Source: Ferrimonas sp048263965 (lineage in GTDB: Bacteria; Pseudomonadota; Gammaproteobacteria; Enterobacterales; Shewanellaceae). From it: a stretch of DNA of 64,000 nt. A program made the position numbers and the translations under genes. The notes under the pieces are model-generated. The model saw nothing but the letters and a program-made list of their open reading frames with translations, did no database searches and was not told the DNA's origin. The stretch covers positions 62,001-126,000 of the forward strand of contig NZ_JBLXDO010000004.1 of the NCBI RefSeq assembly GCF_048263965.1. The letters are read 5' to 3'. Below, piece after piece: positions 1 to 9,030 of this stretch; the first letter of the stretch is position 1; the number at the start of each line of letters is the position of its first letter.

Positions 1-798
1 GGGCAACAGCAATACCAATAGGACAAAGGCGATCCACTCCCTCTGCTCCACGCCATGTTTCACCTGTGCAGAGTAGGTGAGAGTGAGTACCCAGGCCCCC
101 TTGGCCAGGCTGTCCTTAACGAGCAGCTCCCGCTGTTCTGCGGGCTGTTCAAACCCTTCCAGGATCATCAATTCGGACAGAGCCTGGTCTTCCAGACCCG
201 CCGGCCTGGCCGACACCTTGAGGCCCAGCTTGGCAAAACTGGCCTCCATCTCACTGACCCTGAGGGGTTTAAGCAGCAACAGGTAACCCAGACTGCACCC
301 CAGCTTATCCATGCTGCAGACGGTAGAAGCACTGTAGCTGTAGAGGCCTTCATCCATCCACAGCAAGCCGGTAGTGGACATCTCGCTCTCCGGCAGCATG
401 GCAGGCATCAGCCGGGCACGGGCATAGGCAATATCTTCCACCAAGATTGGAAATTGGTCCGTTTCCCGAGGAGTGTGAGTAACGAAGCTCTTAAGAGAGA
501 GGTCCGGGCCGTATAGCAGGGCAATCTCTGCCCCCTTGGTAAGCTGAGGCTCAGACTCTCCACCGGTGAGCACGCCCCGAGCCCACCGGTCGTAACCGGG
601 GGAGGCCGCCAACTCGGTCAACAGCATCTGCTGCTGGGAAAAATACTGACGAACCGTCAGAGTCTCATGCCACTGCAGGGTGGCCACCTCCCGTTCAAGC
701 ATGGGGATGATCACCAGCATTCGAATCAGCCAGTAACTCGCCACCAACACCAGTATCAGCACCATGGACAGCAGTAACGCCAGCCTTTTCAGAGTCAT
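1..798 (-). CDS. Membrane sensor protein, N-terminal part (cut by window edge)
   Basis: The frame is open from the ATG at 798 down to base 1, so 266 codons are present and the C-terminus lies outside the window. A hydrophobic segment follows the start (MTLKRLALLLSMVLILVLVA), then about 220 polar residues with a conserved-looking IAYARARLMPAM stretch, then a second hydrophobic stretch (EWIAFVLLVLLLP) at the edge. This TM, periplasmic domain, TM layout is typical of CHASE4-type sensors that carry GGDEF/EAL or histidine kinase output domains. The output domain is not visible, so the function is inferred only as membrane signal sensing. The gene is transcribed away from the flavin reductase-like gene's start and lies downstream of it. 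Confidence 0.7.
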   Translation of the reverse strand, partial: MTLKRLALLLSMVLILVLVASYWLIRMLVIIPMLEREVATLQWHETLTVRQYFSQQQMLLTELAASPGYDRWARGVLTGGESEPQLTKGAEIALLYGPDLSLKSFVTHTPRETDQFPILVEDIAYARARLMPAMLPESEMSTTGLLWMDEGLYSYSASTVCSMDKLGCSLGYLLLLKPLRVSEMEASFAKLGLKVSARPAGLEDQALSELMILEGFEQPAEQRELLVKDSLAKGAWVLTLTYSAQVKHGVEQREWIAFVLLVLLLP

Positions 799-857
799 CT
801 GTTTACCTCAGCCCGAGAGGTAAAGTGTGGCACGGCTTCGCCGTTTTGACAGAAAAA

Positions 858-884
858 CGAAAAAGGGACGCCAATGCGTCCCTT
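858..884 (-). terminator. Rho-independent terminator of the flavin reductase-like gene
   Basis: The 9-bp arms AAGGGACGC and GCGTCCCTT are separated by a 4-base loop. On the minus strand they are followed by a run of T. The hairpin sits 26 bases past the stop of the gene at 911-1657. Confidence 0.8.
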
Positions 885-910
885 AAAAATCCGTTGGCTT
901 CTCCGACCGG

Positions 911-1657
911 CTACACAGCCTGCGCCGCCATAGGGGTCAGAGTGCGTGGAGTATAAAAATCCTGGTCCGCCAGCAGACGCTCTCGACTGAAACCAGTCTG
1001 AACCAGGCGGGCCATGGATGCATCCACCATGGTGGGCGAGCCGGTCAATACCACCCGGGCGCGTTTTCGCTCCTGGGGTGTCATCCAAGCCAGGCGTTGC
1101 AGAGCCACATCGACCACATACCCCCGACTGTTGCTCCACCCTTCAGGAGGATTCTCCAGGGCCAGATCCGCCATAAAGCGACGATCGCTCAGCCACTGCT
1201 CCAGCTGGGGCAACTCGAACAGCTCATGCTCATCGCGTCCCCCCCAGCACAGATAGATGGGCTGAGCACTGTTGCTGGCCAGACGGCGCTCAATCACGCT
1301 GCGAGACTGGCTGATGCCACAGCCGGCACTGAGCACAATAAGAGGATCATTGTCCCACTCCTGTTCATAGACAATCTCGCCATCCACCAGAATGGGCACC
1401 TCGGTGCGGCTGGTCAGGGTCTTGATCACCTGATCACAGGCTTTGCCTTCCGGGAAGTGCTGAATGTACATCTCCAGCTCGCCTCCTGGCTGAGGATCAT
1501 TGGCCATGGAGTAGGGAACGCACCAACCATTATCCAGACAAACCTCCACATACTGACCCGCTTGCGCAGCCATGGGGCTGTGAGGACGCAGGCGTACGTG
1601 GTAGACATCCTGATTGACCAGCCTGGCGCTGACAACGGTGGCGATGGTGGCGTTCAT
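911..1657 (-). CDS. Ferredoxin-reductase-like NAD(P)H:flavin reductase (Fre/LuxG type)
   Basis: The 248-residue protein has the Fre layout: an N-terminal flavin-binding beta barrel (about 1-100) and a C-terminal NAD(P)-binding half. The flavin site usually reads RxxS; here it is VPYSMAND, so the Arg is replaced by Val while the Ser is kept. The nucleotide loop is AGCGISQSRSV (about 111-121), close to the GGTG-x-S loop of the family. Members transfer electrons from NAD(P)H to free flavin in the cytoplasm. The missing Arg may change flavin affinity. Start is the ATG at 1657, preceded by an AGAGG-type ribosome site. It is a single-gene unit with its own terminator. Substrate cannot be fixed from sequence. 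Confidence 0.8.
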   Translation of the reverse strand: MNATIATVVSARLVNQDVYHVRLRPHSPMAAQAGQYVEVCLDNGWCVPYSMANDPQPGGELEMYIQHFPEGKACDQVIKTLTSRTEVPILVDGEIVYEQEWDNDPLIVLSAGCGISQSRSVIERRLASNSAQPIYLCWGGRDEHELFELPQLEQWLSDRRFMADLALENPPEGWSNSRGYVVDVALQRLAWMTPQERKRARVVLTGSPTMVDASMARLVQTGFSRERLLADQDFYTPRTLTPMAAQAV

Positions 1658-1758
1658 GGAAACCTCTTCTCTATACCGAACATCAGCAGTCTAAACCCAG
1701 CGGAGATGTCGGTGTATCAGTCGCCCACAACAGTGTGATCCAACTCCCCGCTTGAGAG

Positions 1759-2109
1759 TCAGTTTCCACCGAAATAGGCACCTATCTCCCCCACCAGCAG
1801 GTAGGGCGCGGCACTCAGGAAGGGGATGAGACTGGCCAGCATCACTTTGGGGGCTGCAAGCCCACTACGGTTCTGGTGCAGAGAGTAGAACAGCCCATAG
1901 AGGTAGAACGCCGGGTAGAGCAGTATGGTGACCGACACATAGTAGTTGACCAGGGTCATGGGCACCGTCCCGATTGAATCAGGCAGACTGAAATCCACCA
2001 AGCCCAGGGCCATCATCCAGAACATCATCTGAACTCCCAGGGGAAGATAGATAAGGGCGATCCACCCTTTGAGCCAGGGACGACTCAAATCCTTCTCCTC
2101 TCTTGGCAT
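1759..2109 (-). CDS. Small inner-membrane protein of unknown function
   Basis: The 116-residue protein has three or four predicted membrane segments (about 14-37, 52-75, 85-107) and a charged N-terminus (MPREEKDLSRPWLKGW). I recognise no family. It is read in the same direction as the flavin reductase-like gene but about 100 bases upstream of it, and divergently from mutT. It looks like a genuine gene because of its clean hydrophobic pattern and standard codon use. Confidence 0.65.
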   Translation of the reverse strand: MPREEKDLSRPWLKGWIALIYLPLGVQMMFWMMALGLVDFSLPDSIGTVPMTLVNYYVSVTILLYPAFYLYGLFYSLHQNRSGLAAPKVMLASLIPFLSAAPYLLVGEIGAYFGGN

Positions 2110-2250
2110 AACAGCAGCACTCCTTACTCTTGAGCTATTGAATACACGGCAAAAGTGTATCCCAGATCACATTTTTTAAGAAGAGAGCAATCCCTTGCAT
2201 TCCCCTCGGAAATCCGCACACTTAATCCTCGCTTTTCTGAAGGAGCCCCC

Positions 2251-2655
2251 ATGCTGGAAGTCGCCTGTGCCCTGATCGTCCATCAGGACAAGTTGTTGTT
2301 ATGCCGTCGCCACCCCGACGGCAGCCAGGGAGGCCTGTGGGAGTTTCCCGGTGGCAAGTGCGAGCCGGGCGAATCCCTCGAGCAGGCCCTGACCAGAGAG
2401 CTGAAAGAGGAGTTGTGCATCAGTCTTGAAGTAGGGGATCATCTGGGCACCTCAGAACACCACTACGGCAGCAAGGGGGTCAGGTTGCATGGCTACTATT
2501 GTCATTGGCGCCCTCAGCCGATCCGACTGACCGGCAGCCACGATCGCTACCTGTGGATTGAACCTGACAAGGTGGACCTGACCACTCTGGCACCGGCGGA
2601 CCTGCCGCTGCTGCAGGCGCTAATCGATGAACAGGGATCACTCCCCAAAGCCTGA
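2251..2655 (+). CDS. mutT: MutT-type Nudix pyrophosphohydrolase
   Basis: The 134-residue protein carries a complete Nudix box (GGKCEPGESLEQALTRELKE plus EL), fitting the G-x5-E-x7-RE-U-x-EE-x-G-U pattern that binds the metal and pyrophosphate. Length and the opening LEVACALIVHQDKLLLCRR match MutT, which hydrolyses oxidised dGTP (8-oxo-dGTP) to prevent A-to-C mutations. The start is the ATG at 2251 because an AAGGAG site lies 6 bases upstream; the frame is open further upstream but that extension is not protein-like. The gene stands alone, upstream of the fold-back repeat. A paralogous Nudix role (for example CTP pyrophosphohydrolase) cannot be excluded. Confidence 0.8.
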   Translation: MLEVACALIVHQDKLLLCRRHPDGSQGGLWEFPGGKCEPGESLEQALTRELKEELCISLEVGDHLGTSEHHYGSKGVRLHGYYCHWRPQPIRLTGSHDRYLWIEPDKVDLTTLAPADLPLLQALIDEQGSLPKA

Positions 2656-2713
2656 GCCATTGACCCTGCTGAGCTTTAGGCCTAGGGTCTGATGATCTTT
2701 GGAGCGAGGTCTT

Positions 2714-3076
2714 GGCCGAGAGTGACGGTAGCCAATCAAGGCGTTCGATTGCAGGCAGGGTACCAATACAATGTGGTAGCTGTGTCGCTCAGAAGTTGCC
2801 ATGAGTGATGAATCAAGGCGTGACTCTGAAGGAATGGTATTGCCCTTCTAAGGAGTCACAACACAGAGTCAGCTCTCAGGGCAACTTCCCTGCGGGTTGA
2901 GTCAAACGGACTTCATGCTGCGTTTGCCAATCTTACTTTAGGCCCCTAAAGCTTTGATTGGCAGCCTTACCTGAAGCCCGTTTGATTTAAACTGAGCTCG
3001 CAGATATCACTTTGTATTGGTACTGCATCTACGTCAAGATCGAACAACGCAGAGTGGCTGCCGTCAGGCCGGCCCC
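2714..3076. repeat. Fold-back, MITE-like imperfect palindrome
   Basis: Nested inverted repeats span most of the mutT-menB gap. Outer arms are TGACGGTAGCCA (2723-2734) against TGGCTGCCGTCA (3055-3066), 11 of 12 pairing. Middle arms are GTACCAATACAA (2760-2771) against its exact complement (3012-3023). Inner arms are TCAAACGGACTTCA (2902-2915) against TGAAGCCCGTTTGA (2972-2985), 13 of 14 pairing. GCCAATC pairs with GATTGGC further in, and the centre is CTTTAGG-CC-CCTAAAG (2936-2951). There is also an off-centre hairpin with GTGACTC/GAGTCAC arms (about 2820-2858). No transposase or convincing reading frame is present. The rest of the 570-base gap holds nothing recognisable except the menB promoter region. 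Confidence 0.65.
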
Positions 3077-3226
3077 GAAGGGCGCAACGACATTGCCAAC
3101 AGCTCACCCAAACCGAATGAAGACCAATCTATTTGGCTTCACAACAGCCAAATGTTGGCGCAAGACGACTCAGCAAAGATCAACAGGCCCTAAACTTTTG
3201 GCCAATGCACACACAAGGAACACCCT

Positions 3227-4129
<903 letters not shown>

Positions 4130-4145
4130 GCAACATCGACGAAAT

Positions 4146-4170
4146 GGCCGCCCATTGGGCGGCCTTTTTT
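4146..4170 (+). terminator. menB terminator
   Basis: GGCCGCCC and GGGCGGCC arms with a 3-base loop are followed by six T residues, 16 bases after the menB stop. Confidence 0.9.
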
Positions 4171-4178
4171 ATGGCGCA

Positions 4179-4203
4179 AAAAAAGCGCCCTATTGGGCGC
4201 TTT
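4179..4203 (-). terminator. Terminator of the first decaheme cytochrome gene
   Basis: AAAGCGCCC and GGGCGCTTT arms with a 4-base loop are followed on the minus strand by a run of T. It lies 26 bases past the cytochrome stop and is back to back with the menB terminator. Confidence 0.88.
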
Positions 4204-4228
4204 GAGTCACTGAAAGTAATGATGATAC

Positions 4229-6433
4229 TTAGAGCTTGTGCCCATGGTGAGCCATCACCTTCTCTGGGGTGTGGCACACGGCGCAGGCTTCCTGAGCCGC
4301 CTGAGCCTGGGCCTTGTCGTCACCGAAGTAACCGCCGTTGCTGATCATGTGAGACATGGCAGCATCGGACAGGTACTTCTGATGGCAACTCATGCAGGCA
4401 CCCACGTCAGGGGAGGCGTACCAGGTTTGTGCTACATCCTTCTCCTTGACGGTGCTGGGTACCACCAGAGCGCTGCCGGCGTTGCGCCCCAGTTCGAAAC
4501 CATAATCGAGGCCACCCCAACCCTGTTCAGCGGCATGGCAGGTCATGCAATCGGTCTTGAGCAGGGTACCGCTTCCTCCGTGGCCATTGTCATGACCCTG
4601 GGCCTTGTGGGCCTTGTACATGAAGCTGGAGGACTTCAGATAGCCGGTGGGCTGATGATCCACCTCAACGTCGACCAGTTTCTTATCGTTGGTGTGGCAG
4701 GCAATGCAGTTGGCGCCATTGGAGTCATGGTAGAACTCCTTGGAGTGGCAACCCAGGCAGCTGGCCGAGTCGATGATGGCGCGACGCTGGGGCAGCTGAG
4801 CATCGGTATCCCCCAGGATGGTGCGAACCGGCTCACTCTGAACATAGGCCGGGTAGGCTCCTTCACTGGCGCAGTCGGTGCGAACCGCACTGTTTTCCTC
4901 GAAGCACACCTTCACCAGAGGCAGGATCTCCAGGGTTTTCTGGGCGATGTCCAAAGGCAGATCCAGGGTATAGGTGGTTCCCCGCTTAACCTTCTCTGTG
5001 GTCAGGTGGAAGGTACCATCAGCATAGGTGGTGGAGCCGTCGCCCTTGAGGCTGAAGCGGCGATGCTCATAGGTTGTCCCCTCGCTGAAACCTTCTCCCT
5101 CCAGGGTCACCCGCTGCTCGGGATAATCCTTCTCCACATCCCAGCTCACCACCACATAGGGGTTGGAGTATCCCTGCTGGTAGATCTCATCGATGGTCAC
5201 CAGGTTGCCGTCGGCATCGACAACCTGAATGTCCATCTCCAGCAGATTCTCTGCGTTGACCACGATGTCAGACACCGTCACCGAGTAACCCGCCGCCGCG
5301 TCATAGGGCGCACCGTGCTTGCGGTGGTCCACACCACTGTGACAATCGGTACAGGCCAGCTGCGGATTCTTGGCAGAGTTGTGCTGAACAGGGCTGTCGG
5401 TATGACACCCGATACAGGCGTTGGCATTGGCATCCTTCAACCACAAATCCGCATCGGCCAGAGACTCGTCCCCGGTGTGGCAGACAGTACAGTCCATGAA
5501 GGGCTTGGTGGGAAACGCCGGGTAATCGAAGGCGTGAGGACCATGATAACCGGAGACCGTATAGGGCATGGGAACCACATTCCCCTGCTCATCCTTACCC
5601 TGGCGATTCGGTCCCATGTGGATGGCGTGAACCATGTGCCCCAGCTCGACAGACACTCCCTCGGGATCGGACACCAATCCATTGTGACAGGACTGACAGT
5701 TCTCCAGATCCAGGCGCCGCCCGCCGTGGGCCTTCAGGCTGTCGGGCTGGTGACAGGTATAACAGGTGTCCATCAGGAGCAGTTCCCGAGTCTCCACACC
5801 CTCCTGGGTTCCGCTGGAGGGGATCCAGTCGTAGTGAGCATTCTCAGCCAGTTCATGACCGGAGTCATACTCAAACTGCATCTCGATAGCCAGTCTCTGG
5901 GTCAACGTCGGGTCAAAAGCGATACCCGCAGGGTCCTGCCACTGCAACAAATTGGTGTTAAACCTGTAGCTATAGCTGCCATCTCTGTTGTCCTGAAGGC
6001 AGTCCGGGCAGTCCTTAAGCTTCTCAAACCCCTGTTCAAAGGTGGTACCGGTATCATTGGTGGTCTCATTGAGCAGTGACTGCCACTGCTTAAGGTCGCC
6101 CTCTACCGCCAGCTGCGCCACCGAAAAGCGGAAGTCGTGGAATGGGTTGCTGCCATCCAACCCATACAGGCCAACGCCCTGGGCATTGGTCAGCTCAAAC
6201 TCAACGGCAATAATGCCGTCCGAATAGGTTGCCCCCTTGATCTGCGCAATGGCTTCTTGGGCCATGTCGATATGCAAGCCGACGCTGCCCGGTGCCCCTG
6301 GGTCGCCCGGTTGCCCAGGTTGTCCCGGTTGCCCTGGCTGCCCATCCTTGCCATCGTCGCCATCCCCACAACCGCCCATCAAAAGAGCCGAAGCAAGCAA
6401 CAGCGTCAAAGGTGCCTTAGGTGTTTTCATCAT
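4229..6433 (-). CDS. OmcA/MtrC-family decaheme c-type cytochrome lipoprotein
   Basis: About 734 residues with a lipoprotein signal (lipobox LLMGGC), then an acidic GDGDDGKDG linker and a short collagen-like run of GQPG repeats before the folded part. Ten CXXCH heme sites are visible: CYTCH, CQSCH, CTVCH, CIGCH, CTDCH, CLGCH, CIACH, CMTCH, CMSCH, CAVCH, in two groups of five separated by a beta-rich domain, as in MtrC/OmcA. The family forms outer-membrane, surface-exposed lipoproteins that pass electrons to metal oxides, flavins or other terminal acceptors. Start chosen at 6433, where a GGAG site lies 6 bases before tandem ATG codons. No MtrA or MtrB partner is in the window; an adjacent LysR-type regulator is divergent. 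Confidence 0.93.
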   Translation of the reverse strand: MMKTPKAPLTLLLASALLMGGCGDGDDGKDGQPGQPGQPGQPGDPGAPGSVGLHIDMAQEAIAQIKGATYSDGIIAVEFELTNAQGVGLYGLDGSNPFHDFRFSVAQLAVEGDLKQWQSLLNETTNDTGTTFEQGFEKLKDCPDCLQDNRDGSYSYRFNTNLLQWQDPAGIAFDPTLTQRLAIEMQFEYDSGHELAENAHYDWIPSSGTQEGVETRELLLMDTCYTCHQPDSLKAHGGRRLDLENCQSCHNGLVSDPEGVSVELGHMVHAIHMGPNRQGKDEQGNVVPMPYTVSGYHGPHAFDYPAFPTKPFMDCTVCHTGDESLADADLWLKDANANACIGCHTDSPVQHNSAKNPQLACTDCHSGVDHRKHGAPYDAAAGYSVTVSDIVVNAENLLEMDIQVVDADGNLVTIDEIYQQGYSNPYVVVSWDVEKDYPEQRVTLEGEGFSEGTTYEHRRFSLKGDGSTTYADGTFHLTTEKVKRGTTYTLDLPLDIAQKTLEILPLVKVCFEENSAVRTDCASEGAYPAYVQSEPVRTILGDTDAQLPQRRAIIDSASCLGCHSKEFYHDSNGANCIACHTNDKKLVDVEVDHQPTGYLKSSSFMYKAHKAQGHDNGHGGSGTLLKTDCMTCHAAEQGWGGLDYGFELGRNAGSALVVPSTVKEKDVAQTWYASPDVGACMSCHQKYLSDAAMSHMISNGGYFGDDKAQAQAAQEACAVCHTPEKVMAHHGHKL

Positions 6434-6836
6434 TATCATCTCCGTAAAACCATCATCACTGTGGTCGCAGACATGGTAGGCACCCAGACCACCAAGTGAG
6501 TTGATGGCCGTCACCCCTGAACGGAGAGCGTTAAAAAGAGGAATTCACCACCAAGCTAACGCTGGAGGAACTCTCAAACCAAAAGAGGAGAACTATTCAG
6601 ACAACGAGCTCGACTTCAGACACATTTTTCAGAGCCTTCACCATATTTAACAATGTGAATTACCCAATGTCGACTTTAGCAATTCTCGATTCTGCCCACT
6701 GGATGGTCCCCTGACGTGGACGGGATCACGAAACTCGGGAACGGGACTGACAAGGGTTCACTTTCAACCAAATGACCATCGCCAACCTCGATTGAGCCGG
6801 GTAGATTACCTCGAGTAATACTCAGGGATCGAAATC
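6434..6836. promoter_or_regulatory. Divergent intergenic region, decaheme gene and double-HTH regulator
   Basis: This 403-base non-coding stretch holds the promoters of both divergent genes. It is more AT-rich near 6600-6690 (for example ACCATATTTAACAATGTGAA). I see no gene, RNA or strong palindrome in it. By analogy with LysR-type systems, binding sites of the regulator at 6837 would be expected here; this is inference. Confidence 0.5.
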
Positions 6837-8051
6837 GTGAACAAGCTGCAGCACTGCACCCTATTCCAGTTGAACCTCTTCGTTGAGGTGTATGAACGCC
6901 TCAACGCCAAGGAGGTCGCCACCGCTCTGGCAACGACGCCTGCGGCCATAAGCCGCGGGTTAAATGCGCTGCGAGACTGTTTGGATGACCCCCTTTTTAT
7001 CAGACGCCAGTCCGGCTTTGAACGCAGCCAGGTTGCCGAGCAACTTTACCCAGTGTTCAAACGAATGCAGCAGCTTTGGCAACAACATCCCAGCTTCCCC
7101 AGCCTGGCAGACAGCATGCTTAAGCTCAGTCTCTCCAGCCTGGAGCTCTTCTGCCAGCTCTACAATGGCAGCGGTATCGCCCAACTGGCGGAGCAGCTGG
7201 AGGTCACCACATCCAAACTCAGCCGTAAACTCAAGGGGCTGAGACTGGCCCTTGAGGACCCTCTGTTCAACCGGCAGCAAGGGGGGATGCACCCTACCGA
7301 AACCGCCCACGACCTCTACCCATTGATGCGACAGTTGGTCATGCTGAGAGAGGAAGCCTGCGGAACCGGGGAATCCCTTCAGGACGGCAGCAGCGCAAGC
7401 CTGACCATCATCACCGTCCCCCAGCTGGCCATGTCACTGCCTCTGGCGTTGCATCAAGCCGCCAAACGCAATCAGACCCAACTGACCCTGAAGATGGAGT
7501 ACTGGAACAAGGAGAGCATTAACCGGCTTAGCGGCAACGAAGCCGATGCCGTGATCGCCTTCGAGCCTGCAGTGCGAAATGGGGTATTCAGCAAAAAGGT
7601 CATACAGATAAGAGCAGGCTACCTTGTGGCCAGAGAGGACCACCCGGTTTGGGAGAAACCCTGCCCCGAGCAGCTGATAAAATACCCTCTGGTGAAACTG
7701 GCCTCCCTGCCCTTCCCCGACAACCAGTCTCCCCTGGCCTGCTACGCCCGCTCCAGGGGTAAACTCCAAGATGAACTGGCCACGGTTCCCGATCTCGGCT
7801 GCGCGGCACACCTGCTGCTTAACAGCGAAGGGATCATCATTGTCGGCATCCGCTCTGCCGTTGACTACCTGAAACAGTTCAAGGGACTTAGAACGCAAAA
7901 GATGGGTTACCAGCAAGATAAGCAGGTGCTGGATCACTTCAGTCCACCCAGTACCCACCTCTGGCTGAAAGAGGACTCCCAGGGGCGCCTGGCGACTCCT
8001 CCCTGGCTGCAGCGCTGCCTGGAGAACTACATTCTGGAAGCACATCAATAG
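6837..8051 (+). CDS. LysR-like regulator with two tandem winged-helix DNA-binding domains
   Basis: This 404-residue protein is about 90 residues longer than the LysR norm because the N-terminal domain is duplicated. Domain 1 (about 10-71) and domain 2 (about 99-161) share a spaced pattern L-x-LF...A-x-x-L...SR-x-L...LR...L-(D/E)-DPLF-x-R-x-(S/Q)-G...LYP. A single effector-type domain (about 188-400) follows. The same DPLF-x-R-(K/R)-Q-x-G-FEP signature is found in three single-domain regulators in the window (30037, 31010 and 39291). Start is a GTG at 6837 with an AGGGA site upstream. It is divergent from the decaheme cytochrome gene, which is the likely target. The ligand is unknown. Confidence 0.85.
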   Translation: MNKLQHCTLFQLNLFVEVYERLNAKEVATALATTPAAISRGLNALRDCLDDPLFIRRQSGFERSQVAEQLYPVFKRMQQLWQQHPSFPSLADSMLKLSLSSLELFCQLYNGSGIAQLAEQLEVTTSKLSRKLKGLRLALEDPLFNRQQGGMHPTETAHDLYPLMRQLVMLREEACGTGESLQDGSSASLTIITVPQLAMSLPLALHQAAKRNQTQLTLKMEYWNKESINRLSGNEADAVIAFEPAVRNGVFSKKVIQIRAGYLVAREDHPVWEKPCPEQLIKYPLVKLASLPFPDNQSPLACYARSRGKLQDELATVPDLGCAAHLLLNSEGIIIVGIRSAVDYLKQFKGLRTQKMGYQQDKQVLDHFSPPSTHLWLKEDSQGRLATPPWLQRCLENYILEAHQ

Positions 8052-8055
8052 AAAA

Positions 8056-8080
8056 GCCGCCCCGACAGGGCGGCCTTTTT
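8056..8080 (+). terminator. Terminator of the double-HTH regulator gene
   Basis: GCCGCCC and GGGCGGC arms are followed by five T residues, beginning 4 bases after the stop codon. Confidence 0.88.
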
Positions 8081-8240
8081 GTGCCCTTGCGCGAGGTTCA
8101 AGGACCTCACCATAGTAGCGCAGCCAACATCAAAATCTCGTCAAAAAACCTGACTTTCTCCCCCGAATTTTCGCTTTTGCCGAGGTGCTATCGCTTCCGG
8201 TTCTCACCGCTTTTCCAGCGGCACCTCAAGTCGTAGAGTC

Positions 8241-8254
8241 TGTGATCAATCACA
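8241..8254. promoter_or_regulatory. Palindrome upstream of the LuxR-type gene
   Basis: TGTGAT and ATCACA are exact inverted arms around a 2-base centre, 17 bases upstream of the start at 8272. The half-sites resemble CRP boxes, but the central spacing is 2 bases shorter than the CRP consensus. It may be an operator for the adjacent regulators or a non-canonical CRP/FNR-type site. Confidence 0.4.
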
Positions 8255-8271
8255 GTGAAAGGGGGAAGAAA

Positions 8272-9027
8272 ATGCACGCCGTCCACCCTCCTGCCCATCG
8301 GCAGGAGCACCCGATGCCACCCAGCCTGGACCAGCTTCGCCAGCACCTCAGAGCCATGATTCTGCCCCTGGGCTTCTCCGGTTTCTGGTATCAGGGGATC
8401 CCTCACCATGCCCGGCAAACTTATGGCGCCCCCTGCCGTAGCCAACTGTTTACGCCAGCAGCCCTACGCCGCCCGGTGGCGACTTTGGCGTCCTCCAGTC
8501 AGGTTCAGAGCCTGCAACGTCTCTACCTGGCTCGGGTTGCACGTCAGGATCCAAACTTCGAACAGAGTCTGGATCTCTCCTCCCCCCATCGCTACTGCCT
8601 GGATCACTCTGTTGCCCCTCAAGCAGCCCGACTCTTCCTCAATCATGGCGTCACCTCGGTACTGAGCTGGCCTCTGCCAAGCTTTGGTTTGAGCGCCTGG
8701 AGCGGTCGCTTTATCCTGCTCAGTGCTCAGCCGGAGGGCTCGACTGAGGAGGAGGAGTTGGAGCAAACCCTCAGGCAGGGACAGGCTCTGCTGCTGGACA
8801 GCCACCGGCCACTGTTTAACCCCTATCGACAAAGTCGGTTATTTAACCCAACAGCCATCGAAGTGCTGAAAATGGCGGCACTGGGATTTCATAATCACGA
8901 AATTGCCGAGCGGCTCCACATTACTGCTCGAGGAGTGGAATATCATATGGAGTCATTGAGAAATAAACTTGGGGCGGCCAATAGGGCCAACCTGATTCAT
9001 ATCGCCCACCAATTTGAGTTGTTCTGA
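8272..9027 (+). CDS. LuxR-family transcriptional regulator
   Basis: A 251-residue protein with a C-terminal LuxR/FixJ-type helix-turn-helix (LFNPTAIEVLKMAALGFHNH, EIAERLHITARGVEYH, then LRNKLGAANRANL). The N-terminal 170 residues resemble an autoinducer-binding-type domain, with an ARQDPNFEQSLDLSSPHRY region, but no luxI-type synthase is present. The chosen start at 8272 has a strong AGGGGGA ribosome site; the frame is also open upstream. The stop is 3 bases before the response regulator start, so the three genes LuxR, response regulator and kinase form an operon. They lie just upstream of the urocanate reductase genes and probably control them. The signal it binds is unknown. Confidence 0.82.
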   Translation: MHAVHPPAHRQEHPMPPSLDQLRQHLRAMILPLGFSGFWYQGIPHHARQTYGAPCRSQLFTPAALRRPVATLASSSQVQSLQRLYLARVARQDPNFEQSLDLSSPHRYCLDHSVAPQAARLFLNHGVTSVLSWPLPSFGLSAWSGRFILLSAQPEGSTEEEELEQTLRQGQALLLDSHRPLFNPYRQSRLFNPTAIEVLKMAALGFHNHEIAERLHITARGVEYHMESLRNKLGAANRANLIHIAHQFELF

Positions 9028-9030
9028 AAT

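Noticed and set aside
2656..3226. Short reading frame at 3012-3230 before menB
   Set aside because: It begins inside the fold-back repeat and has no ribosome site or recognisable composition.
4238..6079. 613-codon open frame on the plus strand opposite the decaheme gene
   Set aside because: It is the antisense of a high-GC gene with ten clear heme motifs; its translation is repetitive Val/Gly/His without domain character.
6290..6360. Collagen-like Gly-Pro repeat as a separate structural gene or tandem repeat
   Set aside because: It is in frame inside the cytochrome just after the lipobox, the place where MtrC/OmcA proteins also have low-complexity linkers.
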